From an uncultured Bacteroidales bacterium (GTDB lineage: Bacteria; Bacteroidota; Bacteroidia; Bacteroidales; UBA932): a stretch of DNA of 37,681 bases. A program made the translations under genes and the position numbers. Shown here in pieces: positions 24,543-32,469 of the stretch. The stretch lies in NCBI GenBank assembly GCA_900319375.1, contig ONOI01000014.1:1-37681 (forward strand). Direction: 5' to 3'. The notes under the pieces are model-generated. The model did not search any database. It worked only from the letters and a program-made list of their open reading frames with translations, and was not told where the DNA came from. Position 1 is the stretch's first letter. The number at the start of each line of letters is the position of its first letter.

Positions 24543-25739
24543 TTAAGCTTCGATTATGCCGTACTCCTTGAAAATCTTCGTCAGGACCTCGACCGCCTGA
24601 TCCACGTGTTCGCGGTTGTGGGTGGCCATCAGCGCGAAGCGGATAAGGACGTCCTTCTCGGGCACTGCCGGCGCGATGACCGGGGTAATGAACACGCCCT
24701 GGCGATAGGCTTCCTCTACGAGCGAGAGGGCCTTGATGGTGTCGCGCACCATCAGCGGGATGATAGGGGACTCGGTGAGGTTGATATCGAACCCGTTCTC
24801 CCTGAAGCACTTCCACGCGTAGCGGGTAGTGTCCCAGAGGTGTTCGCGGCGCTCGGGCTCTTCGATCATAATGTCCAGGGCCTTCGATGCGGCGGCGGTT
24901 GCGGCCGGCGTCATCGACGCGCTGAAGATGAGCGAGCGGCTGTTGTGCTTGATGAAGTTCAGCACGTCGTGGTCGCCGGCGATAAAGCCGCCGAGGGAGC
25001 CGAAGCTCTTGGAGAACGTTCCCATAATGAGGTCGGTGCGGTCTGTAAGGCCGAAATGGCTGGCAGTGCCGCTTCCGTTCTCGCCGAAGACTCCGAGGCC
25101 GTGGGCGTCGTCAATCATCACGGATGCGCCGTACTTGTCGCAGAGGTCGCAGATCTCGGGAAGTTTCGCAAGGTCGCCGAGCATCGAGTAGACGCCGTCG
25201 ATGACGATGAGCTTGTAGGCGTCGGGCTCGCATACCTTGAGTTTCTTCTCAAGGGACTCCATGTCATTGTGCTTGAACTTGTAGACCGTACTCCAACTGA
25301 GGCGGCTGCCGTCGATGATGCAGGCGTGGTCGGTGTCGTCCAGGAGGATGTAGCCTCCCTTGAATCCAAGGCAGCTGACTACTCCGAGGTTGACCTGGAA
25401 TCCGGTACTGTAGGTGACGGCTTCTTCCTTGCCCACGAACTTAGCGAGCTTCTCTTCGAGCTCCTGGTGGATGTCGAGGGTTCCGTTGAGGAAACGGCTG
25501 CCTGAGCAGCTTGTGCCGTATTTCTTGACAGCTGCGATTGCAGCTTCTTTGAGTCTGGGGTCATCGGAAAGTCCGAGATAGGAATTGCTTCCGAACATCA
25601 GCACTTTGTGGCCGTCTGCCATCGTAACGACGGGATCCTGGCCCGAGCTGATTGGCTTATAGTAGGGGTAAATACCCTTCGCCTTCACTTCCTGGGGAAC
25701 TGTGTATCTCGCACAGATCTCGTTGAGTTGACGCTTCAT
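24543..25739 (-). CDS. spt: Serine palmitoyltransferase (alpha-oxoamine synthase)
   Basis: A 398-residue PLP enzyme condensing serine with a long-chain acyl-CoA to 3-ketosphinganine, the first committed step of bacterial sphingolipid synthesis. PLP lysine is Lys244 (GTFSKSFGS); His138 (DTDHAC), Asp210/211 and His213 (IDDAHGLG) are the cofactor-binding residues. The segment CSGSRFLNGTLDIHQELEEK matches Bacteroidota/Sphingobacterium SPT. Related enzymes (2-amino-3-ketobutyrate CoA ligase, AONS) share the fold, but neither a threonine dehydrogenase nor biotin genes are nearby. I chose ATG 25739; the longer frame from 25811 would cross the -7 box. It is followed by the SDR gene. Confidence 0.88.
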   Translation of the reverse strand: MKRQLNEICARYTVPQEVKAKGIYPYYKPISSGQDPVVTMADGHKVLMFGSNSYLGLSDDPRLKEAAIAAVKKYGTSCSGSRFLNGTLDIHQELEEKLAKFVGKEEAVTYSTGFQVNLGVVSCLGFKGGYILLDDTDHACIIDGSRLSWSTVYKFKHNDMESLEKKLKVCEPDAYKLIVIDGVYSMLGDLAKLPEICDLCDKYGASVMIDDAHGLGVFGENGSGTASHFGLTDRTDLIMGTFSKSFGSLGGFIAGDHDVLNFIKHNSRSLIFSASMTPAATAAASKALDIMIEEPERREHLWDTTRYAWKCFRENGFDINLTESPIIPLMVRDTIKALSLVEEAYRQGVFITPVIAPAVPEKDVLIRFALMATHNREHVDQAVEVLTKIFKEYGIIEA

Positions 25740-25779
25740 AATTATAGGTTTATAGTACGTTTCACTTTTGTTGCGGCGA

Positions 25780-25787
25780 CAAATATA
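25780..25787 (-). promoter_or_regulatory. -7 box for the spt operon
   Basis: TATATTTG on the minus strand, 41 bp upstream of the spt ATG, fits TAnnTTTG. It places the transcription start between 25739 and 25780 and supports the shorter protein start. Confidence 0.65.
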
Positions 25788-25838
25788 CGTACTTTTTTTG
25801 AAATGGGTCACTGGCGACCCTCGGCTCGATCGTGGGTG

Positions 25839-27185
25839 CTAGAGTTCCCAGCCGGGTTCGTAGTCGCGGGTGAAGAGGGCGGAGGCTTCAGGGGAAGGAT
25901 TCACCAATTCACCGGACACGGGATTGACGGCGATGGAAGCGCCGACGCGCTGGGCGATGTTGCCGAGCTGAACCAGCTGTGTGCTGATGCAGGCGTCGCG
26001 GATGGTGGAGTTGAGTGGCGTGCCAGTGCGGATAGCTGCGAACCAATTCTTGAAATGGATCTGGTCGAGGCGCTCCGAAGGGTTGATAAGGTTGCCCGGC
26101 TCGAAAGTGAGTTCGCTCGTCTCGTGCTTGATCACTGCGCCCTTCATGTCGAGGATTTTGTACTCGTTGCCTCCGCCAAGGAGGACCGTGCCGTTCTCAC
26201 CGTAGAAGGCGACGCCCACGCCGTATCCGTCGACGGGAGTGCTGTTGCAGCTGCGTCCTTCCCAGGAGCCGGCCGCCGTGGCCCCGAACTGGTAGGTGAT
26301 CATCTGGGTGTCGGGCCACTCCCAATCGTCGTGGTAGCGGAAGCGTCCGCCCACAGACTCGACGAGAGTAGGGTATTCGACTCCGAGGCCCCAGCGCAGG
26401 ATATCCACGAAGTGGGTTCCGTTGTTGAGCGCTTCGCCGGTGCCCCAGCGGTAGAACCAGTGCCAATTGTAGTGGATATAGTTGTCGTGGAACTCGCTCA
26501 CGCGCGGAGCCGGCCCCTGCCAAAGGTCCCAGTCAAGTTCGGCGGGCACGGGCACTGCCTTGCCCCTGCCGATTGACGGTCTGTTGGCGGTGTACCACGA
26601 CTTGGCGTAGCGCACACGGCCGATGCTCCCGCCCCTTACCTCGTCGATGGCGGCGATGATATTGGGCCATGAACGGCGCTGGTTGCCAGCCGTAATCACC
26701 AGCTCGGGGTGCTTGGCCGCCTCCTCGAGTATTCGGTAGTTCTCTGAAGGGCAGTAGCTTGAGGGTTTCTCAAGATAGACGTGCTTACCTGCCTGGAGGG
26801 CCATGATCGCAGCCTTGGCGTGCCAGTGGTCGGGCATAGCTATCACCGCGGCATCGAAGTCGCGGCTTTCCATGAACTTGCGGATGTCGGCGAAGCCCTT
26901 GGGGCGCTTGCCAGTCTGAGACTCTATCTGCGCAAGACACTTGTCGAGAGCGCGTGAGTCGCAGTCACAGATGCATGTAACCTCGCAGAGTGGCATCTTG
27001 GCGAAACTGCTCGCAAGGGCGAGACCGCGGGAGTTGACGCCCACGACGCCGACACGGATCAGATCGTTAGCCCCGATGACTTTCCCTTTTGTGCGCGACA
27101 TTGCGCCTGCGCTGAAAAGACTTCCCGAGGAGAGGGCTGCAGTGGCGAGAGCAGCCTGTCGGATAAATTCTCGTCTGGTACTCAT
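25839..27185 (-). CDS. Exported Gfo/Idh/MocA-family oxidoreductase (Tat signal)
   Basis: A 448-residue protein with a twin-arginine signal (MSTRREFIRQAALATAALSSG). The Rossmann domain follows (LIRVGVVGVNSRG, about residues 42-54), with the family EKP motif (VYLEKPSS) and a C-terminal Gfo/Idh substrate domain (WHWFYRWGTGEALNNGTHFVD). Family members oxidise or reduce sugars with NAD(P), or in GH109-like cases cleave glycosides through a transient NAD+ oxidation. Tat export of a folded, cofactor-loaded protein fits such a periplasmic role. It overlaps the small membrane protein gene by 4 bp (ATGA) and is the last gene of the operon. Substrate is unknown; an amino sugar glycoside is inferred from context. 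Confidence 0.85.
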   Translation of the reverse strand: MSTRREFIRQAALATAALSSGSLFSAGAMSRTKGKVIGANDLIRVGVVGVNSRGLALASSFAKMPLCEVTCICDCDSRALDKCLAQIESQTGKRPKGFADIRKFMESRDFDAAVIAMPDHWHAKAAIMALQAGKHVYLEKPSSYCPSENYRILEEAAKHPELVITAGNQRRSWPNIIAAIDEVRGGSIGRVRYAKSWYTANRPSIGRGKAVPVPAELDWDLWQGPAPRVSEFHDNYIHYNWHWFYRWGTGEALNNGTHFVDILRWGLGVEYPTLVESVGGRFRYHDDWEWPDTQMITYQFGATAAGSWEGRSCNSTPVDGYGVGVAFYGENGTVLLGGGNEYKILDMKGAVIKHETSELTFEPGNLINPSERLDQIHFKNWFAAIRTGTPLNSTIRDACISTQLVQLGNIAQRVGASIAVNPVSGELVNPSPEASALFTRDYEPGWEL

Positions 27186-27415
27186 ATCTTGAATATTTTT
27201 CTGATTAACAAAACAATAAGCCTAATTATCGCAATCGACACATACAGTCCGAGCCCGAAGCACACCACATATCCTATCTGGGTGAAAAGCTCGTACCACG
27301 GGCGGTGATAAGCGATGATTGCGCCGGCGTTGACCCCTTCTGCAAGAATAAGGCAGATCAGCAGGATCCCTATCTCACGCATGACCTGGTAGTCGCGGAT
27401 TACTAAATCTTTCAT
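27182..27415 (-). CDS. Small two-helix membrane protein
   Basis: A 77-residue protein with two hydrophobic helices (about residues 13-35 and 45-70), a short charged N-terminus (MKDLVIRDYQVMREIG) and a basic C-terminus (IRKIFKI). I do not recognise a named family. It is translationally coupled to two exported Gfo/Idh/MocA genes (6 bp after the upstream one, 4-bp overlap with the downstream one), so it is a genuine gene and may anchor or assist an oxidoreductase at the inner membrane. It has no Cys or His pattern suggesting heme or quinone binding. Confidence 0.7.
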   Translation of the reverse strand: MKDLVIRDYQVMREIGILLICLILAEGVNAGAIIAYHRPWYELFTQIGYVVCFGLGLYVSIAIIRLIVLLIRKIFKI

Positions 27416-27420
27416 AGGCT

Positions 27421-28731
27421 CTAGAATTTCATATAAGGGATCTTGTATTCTTCAGGGAAGGTTACCACCGTCTTGGTGTCCATCGCGAGGTTCCCAAGCA
27501 GGCAGAGAACCGTGGCGCAATAGGCCTCTTCCACCACGTTCTCCACCTTCTCGCCTGTGATGCACGAGGTACAGAAAGCAGAGAGAATCAGATCGGACCC
27601 GTCGTGGTCGGCTGAGACCATGCTCTGTCCGCCGTTGACGCTCTGGGGCCCCTTGATGAGGGGATGGGGAGTATAGCTGTTGCGCAGTTCAGGCCGCCAG
27701 CTGGGCCCTGCCGCGGGTATCGCTCCGAAAGTCTTGTCGCGCATCTGGGCGAGCAACTGCTTCATTCCCGACACGGTGTCGTCCTCTTCGAGATAGTACA
27801 CGCCTCTTGTCAGGTCAGCGGTGCCTTTCTTTCCGAGAATCTGGTCCTCCATCGCGTTGTATTTGTTGGAAATAAGCGACTCGTAGGTGATCTTGCGGCC
27901 GTCTGAGTAGCGGTAGGTGAGGCTCACGCTGTCGTAGACCTCGCGCCCGTCTTTCCAGTAGACTATGTCTCCGAGTCCGGCCACTTCGACCGGAATCTTG
28001 TCTGCCGCCCAGTTGCATATTTCGAGCTGATGGCAGGCAAGTTCGGTCATAAGGCCTGCAGAATGCTCTTTATAGAGACGCCAGTTGATCTGCCTTTCGA
28101 GCGAAGGATCCGGCACGGGGCGCCTCCAGTCTGCATTGCGGAACCAGTGGCAGCGCATCCCGACCACCTCGCCAATCAGCCCCTCGCGTATCTTCCTGAT
28201 GCCTTCGATGTACTTAGGGTCGTACATGCGCTGCATGCAGTAGTAGAGCGCCTTTGGGGAACGCTGGTAGGCCTCATAGACAGCCTTGCACTCATCGAGC
28301 GTCAGGGCCATCGCCTTCTCGCAGAAGACATGCTTACCCGCCTCGAGCGCATCGAGCGTGATTCGGGCGTGTGAGCCCAGCGGGGTCGCGATTATCACAC
28401 CGTCTATCGAGCGGTCTTCCAGAAGGGAGCGGTAGTCGGAGAAAAGCTTGGCATCCGGGACCATCGCCGCTGCCGCCCTGAGGTTGACCTCGTAGGGGTC
28501 GCAAAGTGCCACGACCCGGGCGTGGGCGATGTCGCGAAGCATGGTCAGGTGATACTGCCCGCGCGAGCCGCATCCGATGAGCGCGACCCGTGCCTGTCCC
28601 CGGGCCTGCGATGCGGCCTCGGTTTTCTCTGGCGAACAGGCTTTCAGCCAGGGCATTGCAGCAAGAAGCGCAGCTCCTGCCCCGAGCTCTTTGAGGAATT
28701 GCCGTTTGCCGTTATCTATTGTCTCTGCCAT
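27421..28731 (-). CDS. Exported Gfo/Idh/MocA-family oxidoreductase
   Basis: 436 residues. The N-terminus MAETIDNGKRQFLKELGAGAA is Tat-like, with KR rather than RR, and continues into a lipobox-like WLKAC (Cys32). The Rossmann glycine motif is VALIGCGSRGQYH; the EKP-equivalent is VFCEKAMAL, with Ala in place of Pro. The C-terminal domain has the segment LMTELACHQLEICNW. It lies 6 bp upstream of the small membrane protein. A -7 box ends 4 bp before the ATG, so it may also be expressed from a leaderless or internal transcript. Substrate unknown. It is distinct in sequence from the other three family members here, so the four probably act on different sugars or steps. Confidence 0.83.
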   Translation of the reverse strand: MAETIDNGKRQFLKELGAGAALLAAMPWLKACSPEKTEAASQARGQARVALIGCGSRGQYHLTMLRDIAHARVVALCDPYEVNLRAAAAMVPDAKLFSDYRSLLEDRSIDGVIIATPLGSHARITLDALEAGKHVFCEKAMALTLDECKAVYEAYQRSPKALYYCMQRMYDPKYIEGIRKIREGLIGEVVGMRCHWFRNADWRRPVPDPSLERQINWRLYKEHSAGLMTELACHQLEICNWAADKIPVEVAGLGDIVYWKDGREVYDSVSLTYRYSDGRKITYESLISNKYNAMEDQILGKKGTADLTRGVYYLEEDDTVSGMKQLLAQMRDKTFGAIPAAGPSWRPELRNSYTPHPLIKGPQSVNGGQSMVSADHDGSDLILSAFCTSCITGEKVENVVEEAYCATVLCLLGNLAMDTKTVVTFPEEYKIPYMKF

Positions 28732-28735
28732 AGCT

Positions 28736-28743
28736 CAAATATA
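28736..28743 (-). promoter_or_regulatory. -7 box immediately before an internal operon gene
   Basis: TATATTTG on the minus strand ends 4 bp before the ATG at 28731. If used, the transcript would start at or just inside the coding region, giving a leaderless mRNA, or translation would begin at a later codon. A chance match in the 13-bp gap cannot be excluded. Confidence 0.35.
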
Positions 28744-28744
28744 A

Positions 28745-29506
28745 TCATAAGTTGTCAAAAAACTGCGCCTCGGCTCCGGGGAATTCGGCGAGCAACTTCT
28801 CGCGCCGCCCGCATTGTGCGGCCATCAGGGCCGTGCTGAGCACCTCAGCATCGGCCGGGTTCAGAGCCGTCACAACCACCACCCGAGGCGAAAGCACCCT
28901 CTCGCCGCTTTGGGTGTCGACTATTTGCCCCCCATATCCCGGGGTGTTTCCGGAGACAGAGAGAGCCGAGTCGCACAGTCGGACAGTGCATAGTGTACGG
29001 CCGCTGAAGGGGTCAGGCACATCGACCGTCCACGAATCTCCGTAGGGGTGGTGCCCCAAACCCACGATCGAGCTCCCGCCGAAGTTGAGCAGCGCGTTGT
29101 GGATCCCGCGGTCGCGAAGAGTCTCTGAAGCCCACTCGAGCTCCGCCCCCTTGGCAAGCCCGCCAAAGTCGTAGCCCCCACCGTAGCGCACGTCGAAGAT
29201 GCCGCCGGTCTTGGCGCGGTAGAGCTCCGCAAGCTCGCACCACTTTGTCATTTTCTCCGAAAAGGCAAGGTCTCGTCCGGAAGCGGCAAGGGCCGAATTG
29301 AGGCGTGAAACCTCGCTCGAAGGATCGAAACGGTTCAGAAGGGAGTCGTCGGCGCTGATATGCTCTATAAGGGAGTCAACAAGGAGTTCGGCAGCGCGTT
29401 TCTCGATATCTGTGAGAAGGATTTCGAAGCGGGTGCCCATGAGTTTCTCGGCGCAGCAATATGCCGTGCGGGACTCGCTCTCGTATGTGAAATCCTTGGT
29501 AAGCAT
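28745..29506 (-). CDS. ApbE-like FAD:protein FMN transferase
   Basis: A 253-residue protein of the ApbE family, which attaches FMN covalently to Ser/Thr of target proteins using FAD and Mg2+. Visible motifs: MGTRFEILL (residues about 23-31), YDFGGLAKGAELE, NALLNFGGSS and the metal-binding NPADAEVLSTALM near the C-terminus. It is shorter than typical ApbE (about 300-340 residues) and has no signal peptide or lipobox, unlike most ApbE. It lies 1 bp after one Gfo/Idh gene and 13 bp before another. No FMN-binding-domain target is visible in the window. It might act on an unidentified partner in this operon or be a divergent family member with another function. Confidence 0.8.
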   Translation of the reverse strand: MLTKDFTYESESRTAYCCAEKLMGTRFEILLTDIEKRAAELLVDSLIEHISADDSLLNRFDPSSEVSRLNSALAASGRDLAFSEKMTKWCELAELYRAKTGGIFDVRYGGGYDFGGLAKGAELEWASETLRDRGIHNALLNFGGSSIVGLGHHPYGDSWTVDVPDPFSGRTLCTVRLCDSALSVSGNTPGYGGQIVDTQSGERVLSPRVVVVTALNPADAEVLSTALMAAQCGRREKLLAEFPGAEAQFFDNL

Positions 29507-29507
29507 C

Positions 29508-30713
29508 TTATTCCGATAGACGTGCCTTTTGGACCGCCGAGGTGGTCAGACTGTACTTGGCGAGGGTGTTGGGCGCTTCCCACGCCGGCATCTTTGCGCC
29601 CCGGACATAACGCAGAAAATCGTTCATAACCAGCGAGAAATGGTCTTCGTGGGTTAGAGTGATCTGCGGAGTGATGTCCTGCCCGCAGTCAAGCAGCTTG
29701 CGCGTATAGCCGGTCGATGAGTCCTGGAGCACCCGGATCTGCCCGTCTTTACAATTATAGACTGCGCTGAAAGTGTCGGGACCTCCTGCGAAATCCCAGC
29801 GGACATAGATCTTTACGTAGAGATCGCGTATGCGAAGGAGCACCGTACCGTTGGAGTATACCTGAAGGGTACCATCTTCCACCCGGTCAGCGAGGAAAGA
29901 GGGAAAAGCCTTTGCTCCTGTCGAAGCGCTGAACTGTTCGGCCGTGATCTCGGTAGGGAAGTGCGATGCGCTTACTACTTCCACCTCACCTGAGTCTATG
30001 GCCTCATCCGGGAAGCACTGCCACATCACAAGGTCGATAAGATGGGTGGTCACATCTGCGATACCCTCGCCCTGACGGCGTACGTCGTAGTACCATGCCG
30101 GGCGCCTGAGCGGCACTCCGTCGACTTCCTTGTAGAAATGGTGGATGCTTTCCATCACTATGCCGGGATTCTCAGGGCTGCCGCCGCAAAGAGTGCGATT
30201 CGCCAGGGCCCTGCGAGTTGCGATATTGACTTCGTCATGACGCTCAGTCATGAGATCCAGAATTACGAGACCCTTTCGGGAAGCCAGCCTGTAGGCCTGG
30301 CTGAGAGTGGCCATGTCGGCAGAGTCCAGCGCCATGGGCTTGTCTGAAAGCACGTTGTAGCCAAGTTCTACGCAATGGAGTATCGCCTTAGCCTTGAAGG
30401 AGTTGTCGCCTGCAAGGACGGCGACCTCACGGGGCGACGAGGCTTTCGGAAGAGGGTTCACCTCCTCGACTGTCCAGTGAGTGGGGGAGTTTTCGCGCGA
30501 GTTGAAACGCTGCACGGAAGCGGTCCACGAATCGATTCCTTCTCCTCTGGGAGAGCACACGCTCACCGTTTTGTCGACTCCAGGGAGGTCTTCGCGCAGC
30601 ACCATGGCGGCATGGAAATGTCCCGGGTTGACGACCGTAATCCTGACTTCCTGCGAGCAGCAGCAAAGACAAAGCAGGGCACTTACCCCAAGAACCAGCC
30701 GTGATGCTCTCAT
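29508..30713 (-). CDS. Gfo/Idh/MocA-family lipoprotein
   Basis: 401 residues with a lipoprotein signal (MRASRLVLGVSALLCLCCC; the lipobox could use Cys17-19). The Rossmann glycine-rich loop is altered to VVNPGHFHAAM. The EKP-equivalent is SDKPMAL, and the C-terminal domain resembles the putative-oxidoreductase C-terminal type of Bacteroidota (WYYDVRRQGEGIADVTTHLID). It overlaps the preceding Gfo/Idh gene by 4 bp (ATGA). The altered nucleotide-binding loop suggests a different way of binding NAD or a different cofactor. It is probably periplasmic and membrane-anchored; its substrate is unknown. Confidence 0.8.
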   Translation of the reverse strand: MRASRLVLGVSALLCLCCCSQEVRITVVNPGHFHAAMVLREDLPGVDKTVSVCSPRGEGIDSWTASVQRFNSRENSPTHWTVEEVNPLPKASSPREVAVLAGDNSFKAKAILHCVELGYNVLSDKPMALDSADMATLSQAYRLASRKGLVILDLMTERHDEVNIATRRALANRTLCGGSPENPGIVMESIHHFYKEVDGVPLRRPAWYYDVRRQGEGIADVTTHLIDLVMWQCFPDEAIDSGEVEVVSASHFPTEITAEQFSASTGAKAFPSFLADRVEDGTLQVYSNGTVLLRIRDLYVKIYVRWDFAGGPDTFSAVYNCKDGQIRVLQDSSTGYTRKLLDCGQDITPQITLTHEDHFSLVMNDFLRYVRGAKMPAWEAPNTLAKYSLTTSAVQKARLSE

Positions 30714-31738
30714 CGTCCCAGCGATTTAAGTAGTTTGGCTGCTTCCTTCCGCCCCTCGTCCATAGCCTCTTTGATCGTGACCGGCTTGCCGCCGCGCTCG
30801 ATGCTCATATTGGAGGCTTTCATGAAAGCGTAAATCTCGATAGTTTCTTCGGGCGCTACAGGAGGCACTCCGGTCTGGAAGAAGGTCAGAATCTGGTCGA
30901 GCAGCACCTTGTAGCCGGCGTAGCCTCCGGCGGGCACTGCCCCCTCCGGGGTAAGCGCCGTCCCGCCGTAGACGGCCGGCCCTTCCACTATTGCCCTGAA
31001 CGTGCCCAGACGTCCGTCTGCCCATACTCCCGTAACTACGTCTCCTTGAGGCGAATGGGCGCGGCTGACGCTCGCGCATCCGGGGCCCATGAGGGTATAG
31101 AGGGTCTCGACCCCATGTATGCCGTAGAAGCCGAAATCGGGGTGCGTGGGCTCTGTCTTGTGGGGAGAATAGCAGTCGGCTGCGAGTATCTTGCCGTACT
31201 GGCCCGTACGCAGCTTCGCGTTCTCAGGAGAGAAGCGGAGTGCCGATGAAGAGAAGATCGGGATTCCGTATTCGGCTGCAAGCTGGTAGATGGCGAGAGT
31301 CTCGCCGAGAGTCGCACCTATCGGCTTGTCGATGTAGCAGGTTTTTCCAGTCTTGAATACCTCGAGAGCCTGCTCGAGGTGGGGATGTCCGTCGTTGGTC
31401 TCCAGAAGCACGAAATCCACTTTCGAGCACAGATCGGCGATTGATTCGACGATTTCCACTCCATACTTGCGCACTTCTTCAATGTAGCCGGGGATGCGCT
31501 TGTAGCTCGACTCGATAACCTTCGAGCCATAGGGATAGGCGGCTACCACCTCAAACTCGCGAACGAAAGGCTCATCGGAGTCGGAGTTCAGGAGCTCTGT
31601 GAAAGCTGTGGAATGTGAGGTGTCAAGGCCGATGATGCCGAGTTTGACCGGCTTGGCAGGAGCCTCTGATGCGGGCTTCGGGCCGCCGCAGGCCGCAACA
31701 ATGACGGCCAGAGCAGCGATTGCAATTATCTTCTTCAT
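30710..31738 (-). CDS. Gfo/Idh/MocA-family lipoprotein
   Basis: 342 residues. Lipobox VAAC (Cys17), then a Rossmann domain (KLGIIGLDTSHSTAF) whose usual GxGxxG is replaced by GLDTSHS, and the sugar-binding lysine motif YIDKPIGAT. The C-terminal region includes FYGIHGVETLYTLMGPG. At 342 residues it is shorter than the other family members here. It overlaps nagB by 4 bp (ATGA), showing translational coupling to GlcNAc catabolism. A sugar dehydrogenase or NAD-dependent glycosidase is plausible; the substrate is not deducible. Confidence 0.82.
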   Translation of the reverse strand: MKKIIAIAALAVIVAACGGPKPASEAPAKPVKLGIIGLDTSHSTAFTELLNSDSDEPFVREFEVVAAYPYGSKVIESSYKRIPGYIEEVRKYGVEIVESIADLCSKVDFVLLETNDGHPHLEQALEVFKTGKTCYIDKPIGATLGETLAIYQLAAEYGIPIFSSSALRFSPENAKLRTGQYGKILAADCYSPHKTEPTHPDFGFYGIHGVETLYTLMGPGCASVSRAHSPQGDVVTGVWADGRLGTFRAIVEGPAVYGGTALTPEGAVPAGGYAGYKVLLDQILTFFQTGVPPVAPEETIEIYAFMKASNMSIERGGKPVTIKEAMDEGRKEAAKLLKSLGR

Positions 31739-32469
31739 AGTAATGATGCGCTGTCTGAATCAAGATAAAGGTAAGATTTGGCGTGGGTGCGGAGCACGCT
31801 CGCGGGGCATGATTCCGTGACGGGACCCTGCACTGCGGCGCGAACTGCAGCCGCTTTGGTGGGGCATGGAACGATGCAATACATGCTCTCGGCAGCCGTC
31901 AGAGCCGGGATAGTAAGCGTAAGCGCATGGGTCGGGACCTGCTCGACCGAACCGAAACATCCGTCGTGGACCTGCTGCATCCTGCAGACATCGTCCAGAG
32001 GGACAATCTTCACGAGAGCCGGGTCGTCAAAATCGGCGACTCCCGGATCGTTGAATGCGATATGGCCGTTTTCGCCTATGCCCAGGCAGACGATATCGAC
32101 AGGGTACTTGCGAAGCAGCTCGGAATAGCGCCGGCATTCCTCCGAAGCGTCGGGCGCGTCACAACTGATGTAGTACACCTCGCCAAGCGGGACAAGCCCG
32201 AAGATATGCCTGTCGAGGAAATTCCCGAAGCCTTGGGGGGCATCGCAGGGCAGTCCGATGTACTCGTCCATGTGGAATGCTCTGATCCTCTCCCAGGGAA
32301 TCCCGGGAGTTGCAACCAGCGAAGCCAAAAAGGCCGACTGCGAGGGCGCCGCTGCAAATATCATATTGATCTTTTCCTTGCGTGAGAGCGCCTCATGAAT
32401 CGCCGCGGCAACATCTGCCGCAGCGGCGGCTCCCATCTCGGGCTTTGTAGGGTAAATTTTAATTTCCAT
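31735..32469 (-). CDS. nagB: Glucosamine-6-phosphate deaminase-like protein
   Basis: A 244-residue cytosolic NagB/RpiA-fold protein. It retains FHMDEYIGL (Asp68/Glu69, matching the E. coli NagB Asp72 region) and the block LGIGENGHIAFNDPG. There His136 aligns with catalytic His143, but the E. coli Asp141 position is Asn134 and Glu148 is Asp141. It overlaps nagA by 11 bp. Context (NagP-like permease, NagA) argues for conversion of glucosamine-6-phosphate to fructose-6-phosphate plus ammonia. The altered residues leave open a related substrate such as galactosamine-6-phosphate or another isomerase/deaminase activity. Confidence 0.82.
   Translation of the reverse strand: MEIKIYPTKPEMGAAAAADVAAAIHEALSRKEKINMIFAAAPSQSAFLASLVATPGIPWERIRAFHMDEYIGLPCDAPQGFGNFLDRHIFGLVPLGEVYYISCDAPDASEECRRYSELLRKYPVDIVCLGIGENGHIAFNDPGVADFDDPALVKIVPLDDVCRMQQVHDGCFGSVEQVPTHALTLTIPALTAAESMYCIVPCPTKAAAVRAAVQGPVTESCPASVLRTHAKSYLYLDSDSASLL

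Noticed and set aside
25740..25811. Upstream ATG for serine palmitoyltransferase
   Set aside because: The extra 24 residues span the -7 box and are unlike the family; ATG 25739 fits.
25800..25825. GGGTC/GACCC hairpin between the last operon gene and spt as a terminator
   Set aside because: Only a 5-bp stem, and on the minus strand it is followed by As rather than Ts.
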